Of a DNA stretch of 64,000 bases, positions 50,256-57,500 are shown one piece after another. Source of the stretch: an uncultured Pseudoflavonifractor sp. (GTDB taxonomy: Bacteria; Bacillota; Clostridia; Oscillospirales; Oscillospiraceae). The notes beneath the pieces were generated by a model, which saw only the letters and a list, made by a program, of their open reading frames with translations, did not search any database and was not told the DNA's origin. Numbering within the stretch: the first letter of the stretch is position 1; each line of letters begins with the position of its first letter. The position numbers were made by a program, and so were the translations under genes. The stretch lies in contig CANSYW010000005.1 of the NCBI GenBank assembly GCA_947651395.1, forward strand, positions 52,042 to 116,041, given 5' to 3'.

Positions 50256-51293
50256 TCACTTTCCACTAAAATACTCCGTCAAGATCTCAATGATCTGTCT
50301 TTCGATTTCCTTCTGGGTAGCTTCAGCAGGGAAGAACTTCCGAAGAGGCTTCATGGGTACAGACACTTTCTTGATCTTTGCCGGTGCCGGAGCTGGGGCG
50401 AGGATTGCCTGGATCCGCTCTACGGTGAGAGGCTTCTTTTCTCCCTTTTCTCTCAAGGCCTCCGCCAGGGCGCCGCTGATACTCTTTTTGTTGTTGACGA
50501 AGAAGTATTGATAGACTGCATCCTGACTGTCGGGGGAGAGATAAGACAAGCTGACGCCAGCTCCAAAGCCCAGGGTCTTTTCATCCACAGCATCCAGTAG
50601 CTCCGGCATGAGGTAGGTAAGCCGAATATAGCGCTGGATCTGGCGCCCGCTCTCGCCTTCATTGGCGCCGACTTGATCCACACTTTTCAACTTGTCGACA
50701 GATTGTCGACAAGTCCGCTCTTCATTCTGCCCCAAGGCGGCAGGGGCATTTTCGATGCTGCCAAAATCCAGCTTTTTCCCCTGGTGGGCCAGGATCTCCA
50801 GCTGCTCCCGATATGCCCAGGCTTTTTCGCTGGGCAGCAGCTCATCCCGCTGATCCAAATTGGTGGTCAGCATCTGAAGCCGGGCCTCTTCATCGGTCAG
50901 ATCCCGGATCTCACAGGGTACCGTCACATGTCCTGCCTGGATCGCCGCCCGGCGCCGGTTTCGTCCGGAAATGATCTGATAATGCCCAGGCTCTTCCGGA
51001 TCAGGGCGAACAATGACACGCTGGATGACGCCGTGGGCAATGATGCTCTGACGCATCTTCTCCATTTTGCCATCGCCGTACAGCCGGAAAGGTTGCTCCA
51101 TCTCGTCCAGGATCTCCACCGGTAGCTCAGCAAGCCGGGGATCCTTTTTTGCAGGCGCCGGTGAGGAGGGAACCGGCTCGGTACTGTCTGTCGGGGCCAG
51201 TGCTTTGGCTCCATGGAAGAGCGCAGCAATGGGGGACTCCTCTGTCTCTGCTGCCCGCTCCGCTGCGGCGATGCGGTCTTTAAGCGTTGCCAT
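50256..51293 (-). CDS. parB: ParB-like partition protein
   Basis: This 345-residue protein has a ParB/Srx N-terminal domain with the GRNRRRAA motif near residue 109 and the HGVIQRVIVRPDPEE stretch before it. A central helical DNA-binding part and a Pro/Ala-rich linker (PAPAPAKIKK near 300) precede a C-terminal dimerisation-like end. GCGGAGG precedes ATG 51293. It overlaps ParA by 14 bases. A nearby parS site was not identified. Presence of ParAB suggests the excised circle is maintained as a plasmid for a time. Confidence 0.88.
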   Translation of the reverse strand: MATLKDRIAAAERAAETEESPIAALFHGAKALAPTDSTEPVPSSPAPAKKDPRLAELPVEILDEMEQPFRLYGDGKMEKMRQSIIAHGVIQRVIVRPDPEEPGHYQIISGRNRRRAAIQAGHVTVPCEIRDLTDEEARLQMLTTNLDQRDELLPSEKAWAYREQLEILAHQGKKLDFGSIENAPAALGQNEERTCRQSVDKLKSVDQVGANEGESGRQIQRYIRLTYLMPELLDAVDEKTLGFGAGVSLSYLSPDSQDAVYQYFFVNNKKSISGALAEALREKGEKKPLTVERIQAILAPAPAPAKIKKVSVPMKPLRKFFPAEATQKEIERQIIEILTEYFSGK

Positions 51294-52068
51294 TGATAAT
51301 CACCTCCGCCAACTGCATGTATAAGGGCCAAGCACGGGAGCTTTTGCGTACCGCCATTTGCTCCCGCTTGATATGATCCGCGCTGTCCTTGATCTCCGCC
51401 AGCAGGGGGAGGGGATAGGGGAAAACGGTACTCCCAAAGGTTTCCATGATCTCCGCCGCATTGATGCGATCATCTTTTTTCCTGGCATCGTACTTATTGA
51501 TCACGATCTGGGCGACCTTCAGATTCGGATTGGTGGTCTTTTGGATCCTGGTAATGGTCTCCCAGACGCCCACAATTCCAGCCACACTATAAGCTGCCGC
51601 CTCTGTAGGGATCACCACACTGTCACTGGCCGTCAGCGCATTGGTCACCAGCAGATCCAGGCTGGGGGCGCAGTCGATCAGTACATAATCATAGTCTTTT
51701 CCATCATGGGTAATGGCAGCTAAGGCCATCTTGAGAACTCCTTCACTGTTGCTGCTGGTGGCCAGAGTGCTGTTGGCCGCAGCCAGGAGCTTACTTGCGG
51801 CAACAAGATCCACCTTGCCCGGGGTCTGACTCACAAATACCTCAGCTGAGCAGGGGAGCCCGGCAACGGTGTAATACAGCAGCTCGCTCAGAGTCTGCTT
51901 GCCCTCACCGTCGGAGAGCAGGGAAGAGGTGAGATTGCGCTGCTGGTCAGCATCGATTACCAGTACCCGCTTTCCGAGAGCTTGGAGAGCTGTCGCCAGA
52001 TTGAGGGTGGTCGTTGTCTTTCCCACACCGCCCTTTTGGTTGCAGACCGCAATCACGGTCATAAACAA
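51280..52068 (-). CDS. parA: ParA partition ATPase
   Basis: This 262-residue ParA carries the deviant Walker A KGGVGKTTTTLNLA near residue 12 and the Asp motifs VLVIDADQQ (about 37) and VLIDCAPSLD (about 128). It segregates the element with ParB. The start is TTG 52068 (GGGAG seven bases upstream) or ATG 52062. It is the first gene of the leading-region operon read toward oriT. Confidence 0.92.
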   Translation of the reverse strand: MFMTVIAVCNQKGGVGKTTTTLNLATALQALGKRVLVIDADQQRNLTSSLLSDGEGKQTLSELLYYTVAGLPCSAEVFVSQTPGKVDLVAASKLLAAANSTLATSSNSEGVLKMALAAITHDGKDYDYVLIDCAPSLDLLVTNALTASDSVVIPTEAAAYSVAGIVGVWETITRIQKTTNPNLKVAQIVINKYDARKKDDRINAAEIMETFGSTVFPYPLPLLAEIKDSADHIKREQMAVRKSSRAWPLYMQLAEVIINGNA

Positions 52069-52084
52069 CTTGCAACTCCCTATC

Positions 52085-52267
52085 CGAACCGTTTGCGAGA
52101 CACGGGAACTGGCAGAAAAATGCTCAAGTATGATTGGGCAATTAGCTACACTTAACGACGAACTCCAAAAGGATTCCGCTCAGCGCAAGAATTACGAAGA
52201 TGCCATTAAAAACTTGGAATCTTGTAAGGAGGCGCTTAATAAATTGGAATTTGAACAAATCAGATAG
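52085..52267 (+). pseudogene. 3' remnant of an unknown gene near the right attachment repeat
   Basis: About 60 codons are open on the plus strand and end at TAG 52267. The peptide (for example LAEKCSSMIGQLATLNDELQ and later AIKNLESCKEALNKLEFEQIR minus its last residues) reads as a coiled coil and its base use is more AT-rich than the flanking genes. There is no start codon with a ribosome site; the upstream part overlaps parA antisense. It may be the end of a gene cut by recombination. The family cannot be told from so short a piece. Confidence 0.4.
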
Positions 52268-52314
52268 ATGGAATTACGATGAGCAAAAAGTAAAACTGAA
52301 ATAAAATAGAAAAT

Positions 52315-52344
52315 ATCCCCCAAAGGCAGATGCCTTTGGGGGAT
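52315..52344. terminator. Strong hairpin near the right end
   Basis: A perfect 14-base stem (ATCCCCCAAAGGCA and complement) has a two-base spacer. The minus-strand side is followed by an AT-rich stretch (ATATTTTCTATTTT), so termination could occur in that direction. It may alternatively be part of the recombination end. Confidence 0.55.
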
Positions 52345-52494
52345 CAAACATGAAAAGTTTTCCCTTGTTTTTCCCTTATCGGGGTGGTACAATGTGGTGA
52401 AAGATGCTATTTTGGAGTGATGGAGCCTTCCCGCAACCCGTTGCAAATAGGATATTTTGGGATTGGATGGTATTGCCTGGTACTTGGACTTTGG

Positions 52495-52519
52495 GGTTCA
52501 AGTCCTGTATCGTCCACCA
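52495..52519 (+). repeat. Right attachment repeat (3' end of tRNA-Val)
   Basis: These 25 bases are identical to 15411-15435. The 5' part of the tRNA is absent, so this is a remnant, and the AAAGAG sequence behind it begins chromosomal DNA. About 225 bases separate it from the last recognisable element sequence (gene remnant at 52267). Confidence 0.8.
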
Positions 52520-52542
52520 AAAGAGAAGCGCTGAGCTTAGCC

Positions 52543-52579
52543 CTGCGAGGGCGCTTGGACCGCAGCGAAGCCGAGCGAC
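52543..52579 (+). repeat. Intergenic hairpin repeat, copy C
   Basis: This block, with core AGCGAAGCCGAGCGAC at 52564-52579, matches copy A (10583-10618) with about four mismatches. Its presence in the spacer before the right tRNA-Gly supports that this spacer is native chromosome. Confidence 0.6.
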
Positions 52580-52679
52580 AAGGCCATTGGCCTTGAAGAC
52601 CAGGCTGAGTCGGAGGGAAAGCAACCGAGCGACAGGGCAAGCGAAGCGTGACAGTCAGTGCCGGGTCAGCCCGGCCGAC

Positions 52680-52755
52680 GCGGGCATAGCTCATCTGGTA
52701 GAGCGCCACCTTGCCAAGGTGGAGGTAGCGAGTTCGAGCCTCGTTGCCCGCTCCA
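52680..52755 (+). tRNA. tRNA-Gly (GCC), right copy, CCA encoded
   Basis: All 76 bases are identical to the copy at 15573-15648: acceptor GCGGGCA/TGCCCGC, anticodon GCC in TTGCCAA, and encoded CCA at 52753-52755. Confidence 0.96.
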
Positions 52756-52789
52756 AAAGGCAGTACCTATCTGATAGGTACTGCCTTTT
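52755..52789 (+). terminator. Terminator after the right tRNA-Gly
   Basis: AAAAGGCAGTACCTATC pairs fully with the following complement ending in TTTT. It starts at the tRNA 3' end. The left tRNA-Gly has an unrelated hairpin instead. Confidence 0.8.
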
Positions 52790-52839
52790 AATACGTACCG
52801 CAGCCGGTCCTGATCCTGCCAAAGCCATCCACCCCTCTC

Positions 52840-52890
52840 TGTGGATAACTTTCCAGGTTTTGGCCTTTCCCTTGACAAAACTGTGGATAT
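52840..52890 (+). repeat. Pair of DnaA-box-like sequences, chromosomal copy
   Basis: TGTGGATAA at 52840 and TGTGGATAT at 52882 flank a TTTGGCCTTTCCCTTGACA stretch. The block is closely similar to 41882-41932 in the element. Here it carries a complete promoter (TTGACA, 16 bases, TATAAT) while the element copy has lost the -10 box. Confidence 0.6.
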
Positions 52891-52989
52891 CGGTATAATA
52901 GAGACAGAAGGGCACTGTCGTAACGACGGTCAGCCCCCAGGTTTAGATCAACTTATCGTTGACCGTCCGGCGGCATCCGGGCGGTCAAC
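52872..52989 (+). ncRNA. Probable antisense antitoxin RNA of a type I toxin-antitoxin locus
   Basis: A promoter with TTGACA at 52872 and TATAAT at 52894 (16-base spacer) would start a short RNA near 52906. It would run into the hairpin at 52958-52989 (GTTGACCG ... CGGTCAAC), opposite the 3' untranslated part of the small toxin gene on the minus strand. Convergent overlap of a short strong RNA with a small membrane-peptide mRNA is the layout of TxpA/RatA-like type I systems. The exact 5' and 3' ends are inferred. Confidence 0.5.
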
Positions 52990-53080
52990 ACGCTTTTGGG
53001 GATATGTAGAGCATCACCGCAAGGGTGAAGATCAAACACACCACGAAGCGAAGGGCTTTCGCCCATCGCCCGTTTCCCAT
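52985..53080 (-). CDS. Small hydrophobic peptide, probable type I toxin
   Basis: This 31-residue peptide starts MGNGRWAKALRF and contains one membrane helix (VVCLIFTLAVMLYIS), ending PKAC. ATG 53080 lies eight bases after AAGGGAGG; another ATG at 53086 is too close to that site. A GC-rich hairpin overlaps its 3' end and an opposing promoter lies behind it. Size, single helix and the opposing RNA fit holin-like type I toxins. It is too short for family recognition by motif. Confidence 0.5.
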   Translation of the reverse strand: MGNGRWAKALRFVVCLIFTLAVMLYISPKAC

Positions 53081-53214
53081 CGGCATCACCTCCCTTCTCA
53101 GGGAAGTAGCTAACCGCCATTGCTACAACAGCGCCCTTCTGCCGCTGTACGCCATCTCACAGATATTGTCAAATTCAGCCGCCCTTCAAGGGGCGGCTGA
53201 TCGTCTCCTCCGGC

Positions 53215-53254
53215 ATAAAAAGGAGCTGCTGCAGATCGCTTTCTGCAGCAGCTC
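53215..53254 (-). terminator. Terminator of the SLH/M60 operon
   Basis: A perfect 12-base stem (GAGCTGCTGCAG and complement) with an eight-base loop is followed on the minus strand by CTTTTTA; it also has T on the other side, so it may be bidirectional. Confidence 0.85.
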
Positions 53255-53269
53255 TTTTCAGCTTTTTAC

Positions 53270-54586
53270 TCAGTCCGCCAGGTTCTGACAGTACCGTGTC
53301 AGGATGGTGGCCACCTGGGCCCGGGAGGCACAGCCCTGAGGGGCGACATTGCCGTCTCCCATGCCGGAGATCAGACCTACGCCCACGGCCCAGCGCAGAG
53401 GCTCCACAGCATAGTCGGAAATGTTCCCGGCATCGCCGAAGCCACTCAGATCTCCACGGACCGTCATGTCCAGACCCTTTTTGGCGGCGTAGCGGTAGAG
53501 GATGGCGGCCAGCTGCTCCCGGGTAATGGAGTCGTTGGGGCCAAAGTGGCCCTCGCCCCCCTCACCGTAGCCGCTGACAATGCCATTTTGCGACGCCCAG
53601 CCCACCGCGCCGGTGTAGTATTCTCCCACAGGCACGTCGGTGAAACCGGACAGCTCGGCCTCGGGGGTCCCCTCCAGCCGGTGGAGAATGGTGACGATCA
53701 TTCCCCGGGAGGTGTCCGCATTCGGGGAGAACACCCCCTGATCGGTGCCCTTCATCATGCCGCTTTCAAAGACGAAGTGGACGGCCTCGTGGTACCAGTC
53801 ACTCTCCACCACATCCTGAAAATTCATGTCGATATGCTCCAGGCCCGTCCAATGGAAGGAGGCTGTGACCTCCACATCCGCGGAGGGCATATAGAAGGTA
53901 TAGCGGTTGCCGCCCACATCGGTGAGGGACATGTCATTGCCCCTGGAGCTGGTGACCTTGAGCTTTTCCAGCGCATAGCGGTTCTCCGGCTCCACCGTGA
54001 GGGTCACCATGGCCCGGGCCTGGGCCTGGGTCACATCCGCCTTGACCAGACCATGCCTGGCGGAGGAGACATGTACCCGGTAGCGCTCCGGCTCATCGTC
54101 GTCATCGTCATCGCTCCCGGTGTCGGGCGTCTGCTGAAGGGAGGTGGAAATCACAGCCCTGTTGACCTCCGCCACCGGCTCCAGCTCCCGGTTAAGCAGG
54201 GTCACCGTCAGCTCCGAGGGCATGGTAAAGGCCTTGTTGGCCGTCAGCGTCCCCAGCGGCAGCATCCCGTTGGCATTCAGAGGCTTCTGGGCGGTGAGGT
54301 AAACTCTGATATTGGTACGCTTATCGGAGGTCTCCGCCCGGCACTCACTGTACACCCCGTTCCCGGGGGTAAAGGAGGCCGAGAGGTCGCCGGAGACCGT
54401 AAGCTCCAGCTGGGCGCCGTAAACACTCTCCTCACTCAGCCCATAGAGCGCAAGCTGGGCGGCGCTGCCCCCACTGTTCATCTGATAGGTCAGCCGGATC
54501 TGGGCGGCGGAGACGGGAAGGGCCAGGGCCAGCATCAGGCTCAACGCCAGCGCCAGCGCACCCAGAGAACGCTTTGCTCTCCTCAT
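53270..54586 (-). CDS. SLH surface protein with cohesin-like N-terminal domain
   Basis: This 438-residue protein has a signal peptide (to about residue 28). An Ig-like domain follows (about 28-150: VYGAQLELTVSGDLSASFTP, later LPLGTLTANKAF and PSELTVTLLNREL), which resembles cohesin domains. An Asp-rich linker, a repeat with TVEPENRYALEKLKVTS, and three SLH domains (about 255-438) complete it. ATG 54586 overlaps the stop of the upstream dockerin/M60 gene (ATGA), so both are made together. It probably anchors a partner to the cell wall. The cohesin assignment is by fold pattern only. Confidence 0.75.
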   Translation of the reverse strand: MRRAKRSLGALALALSLMLALALPVSAAQIRLTYQMNSGGSAAQLALYGLSEESVYGAQLELTVSGDLSASFTPGNGVYSECRAETSDKRTNIRVYLTAQKPLNANGMLPLGTLTANKAFTMPSELTVTLLNRELEPVAEVNRAVISTSLQQTPDTGSDDDDDDEPERYRVHVSSARHGLVKADVTQAQARAMVTLTVEPENRYALEKLKVTSSRGNDMSLTDVGGNRYTFYMPSADVEVTASFHWTGLEHIDMNFQDVVESDWYHEAVHFVFESGMMKGTDQGVFSPNADTSRGMIVTILHRLEGTPEAELSGFTDVPVGEYYTGAVGWASQNGIVSGYGEGGEGHFGPNDSITREQLAAILYRYAAKKGLDMTVRGDLSGFGDAGNISDYAVEPLRWAVGVGLISGMGDGNVAPQGCASRAQVATILTRYCQNLAD

Positions 54587-57500
54587 TCCCCACTCCCCCC
54601 TTCCAGCACCACCACAGGCATATCCTCCTTGGTCCCACCAGGACTGTGTATCCACAGGGTCTGGGCGGTAATGCGTCTGCTGGAGGCATCATTGGGGTCG
54701 TCGGTGCGGTAGAGCTCCACCCGGATCTGGCTGGGCAGAAGATTGGTCACGTCACAGTGAGAGCTCTCCCCCTGGAGCTGGGCCTCCTGCTGAACATCGG
54801 GGACAAAGAGGAAGATCCCGTCGCTGATATCACACACCTCGCCCACCTCGGGCACCTCAGCAAAGAGGAAGGCATAGCCCGCCACCGGCCGCTCTACGGC
54901 CTCGGTCTCCACGACCTCGCCGGCGGCATCGATCCCCGTGGCGCTGTAGCGGCCCTGAACGGCCAGGGTATTGTACACCGGATCTCCCCGATAGGTACCC
55001 AGGATCACCAGCGTATCCTTGGGGATGACCTGAGGCACCTCGTTGCCGTTGTCGTCCAGGGCGGTGTAATGATAGTCGGCCCACAGCCGGCCCATGGTGG
55101 CCCCCTCCAGGAAGGCCACGTCGTCGCCGGGATAGGTGATAAGCTTCACGTTTTCCGGACGAACCCCCGCGGGGATCCCGGTAATGGTCACCGTCTTGGC
55201 GTCATAGGTCCAAATGCGGGTGTCGGTCTGGGCCGCCCCGGGCATTTTGAAATAGCTTACAAAGCTCTCCTTGTCGTCCACCGCCTGGTTCTGCCCGGCG
55301 GTAAAGGTTCCGGTGAGGGCGGTGGTCTCCTTACCGTCCTTATCGGCGATCAGGACGGTGTAGCTCCCTCCGCCCAGGGTCAGATTGGTGATCTTCAGGC
55401 CGGAGACCGGAGTTTCCTTCTTCAGGGTGATGACCACAGATCCGTTCTTGACGGAAATATCGTAAGCCGAGGGATCCAGGGTCTTGTCATAGGCCACCCG
55501 CACCTCGCCGGCATCGGCCGCGCTCACCCGGTTGCCCAGCACGTCATAGGCCACCACCTGGTAGGAGTAAGTCCGGTGGTTCCCCGAGCCGATCACGTCG
55601 GTATAGGAGACACTCTTGCCGGTACCCGCCGGAACAAAGGCGACGGGCGTGCCGTTCCTCACGATCTCATAGCCCTGGAGCTTTCCCCTGAGGCCGGAGG
55701 CGTCGATGGAGATGAGGATCTCGTTGTCCTTCCCCGTCGCCATGGCGGCAGCGGCCTTTACCGAGCCCACGGCCCCTGCCGTTCCGGACAGCCGCTCCCG
55801 GCGGCTCTGATCATTGAGGTACCAGATGGCCCGGCTCTCTGCCTGATAGCCGGCCAGGGTGTCCCTGGTCTTGTCGCTGAGGCTCATCCCCCAGCGGGTA
55901 AAGAATTCCGTCAGATCCCGCTTTGCCACCCCCGCGGCGGTGAGGGCCACCCTGTCGTCATAGGAGACGGCCCCGGCGGTATAGGTCCCCGCCTTCCAGG
56001 CCTTGAAGAAGCTGTTGTAGAACTTCATGGGCTCGCTTCCGTTGTCATAGGCCAGGTGGAGCTGCCAGTACATGCCCAGCTGGACAAACACGTCGTTGGA
56101 GGCGCCGGGGTAGCCCTGGGCCACCTTGGTGAAGATGCCGTCATACTTTCCGCTCTTCTCCAGCCGGGAGGGCAGAGTGTTCTCCTTCCCGTCATAGGTC
56201 TGCACCATGATGGAGTAGATGTTGTTGGTGGTCTCCGCCTTGCCCAGCTTGTCCATATTGTGGCCGATCTCATGGGCGATGCCCCAGCCAAACAACTGGT
56301 TGACGGAGGCCCCTTCGCCCAGGGTTGCAATGGGTTTTCCGGTGACCATGCCGCCGCAGGAGCCGTAGCCGATGCCGATGTGGTTTCCGGCCGCATACAT
56401 GAAGGCTCCGGCAAACATGGTCATGCACCGGATATTCTGACGGGTCTGCATATCATTTTGCCCGTAGACCGCGTCAATGCCCTGGGTGGTCTTGCAAATG
56501 GCCATGATATCCTCCCAGGCCAGGACATCGTCATAGAGCGTCTGGATCTTGTCGGCCCGGTCCCCCGCGCCCAGCGCGCCCTTTACCGCCAGCGCGGGCA
56601 GGGACAGCAGAGCCACAGGGGTGGAGATCTCGGTCACGTTGCGATAGTCGCTGGTGGGGCTGCCGATGGTCATGCCTCCCAGATAGGCCTCCAGCTCCTC
56701 CACATAGGCGCCGATGACCTCACGGCGGGCCGCCTCATCCAGCTCATACCAGTGGGCCAGCTCCAGCACAGGGATATCGGTACCCCGACGGACGTGGAGC
56801 TGGATGTCCGCTCCCGCGGCACCGTTGTAAGTGACATAGAGACTGCCGCCGTTGTTGCCGGCGCGGCTGCCGATCTTGGGGACAGTAAGGATATTGCGCC
56901 CGTTCTCCAGCTTGCCCAGAGAGGCCCTCCAAGCAGAGGCCTCGGCGTTAAACTGGCTGGCGTAGACATTGACGCTCTCTCCCTCCGGGATCCCCTGGGC
57001 GTAAATGGTGATCTCCTGACCCGCCTCGGCGGTGATCCCCAGGGGCTGAAGGTCGCTGCCGCCCTGGCTGTATTTGGCCCCGTCAGGGCCGCCGCTCCGG
57101 CAGTCCAGACCGGCGAGAAACACCCCACGGCTCTTTCCCTGCTCCAGCAGCTCCTGGGCCAGATCCAGCTCATCGGCCAGGGTATTCAAATTCAGATAAT
57201 AGTTGCGCTCATCCCCGCTCAGACGGGTCCGCAGCCCGTCGATCCGCTCCCGGGTGACCCCCTGGGCCAGTTGGGTGTGCAGGGCGTCGGCGAAAAGGGC
57301 GTCGATCTCCCCGGGCAGGCTGTGGGCGGGATCATACTCCAGGAACATGAGTTCAGAGAGGCTGACGGTAAGATATCCTCTCTGCTCCACCGCCAGGCTG
57401 ATCTTCTTCACGTTCTTCACCGGCCCAAAGGGCAGAATGGCAAAATTGGTCACGGCGCAGTTGCCCCGGACATCGGGCCAGGTGTCCACGTCCCGTCCGG

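Larger units (their letters stand above)
15436..52519. mobile_element. Integrated conjugative element with Tad pilus genes
   Basis: The interval lies between two direct copies of the tRNA-Val 3' end. It contains a relaxase, MobC-like protein, oriT candidate, VirD4, VirB4, VirB6-like and PrgI proteins, SSB, an ArdC-like zincin, ParA/ParB and toxin-antitoxin genes, nearly all on the minus strand. A complete Tad pilus locus follows the secretion genes. Gene style differs from the flanks: the arms are visibly richer in G and C. No tyrosine or serine recombinase gene was found, which is unusual. A second tRNA-Gly sits just inside the left end, so the exact boundary is ambiguous (tRNA-Val repeat or tRNA-Gly repeat). 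Confidence 0.85.

Noticed and set aside
52407..52915. Minus-strand frames opposite the right tRNA-Gly
   Set aside because: They are antisense to a tRNA and to the type I antitoxin promoter; similar frames appear opposite the left tRNA for the same reason.
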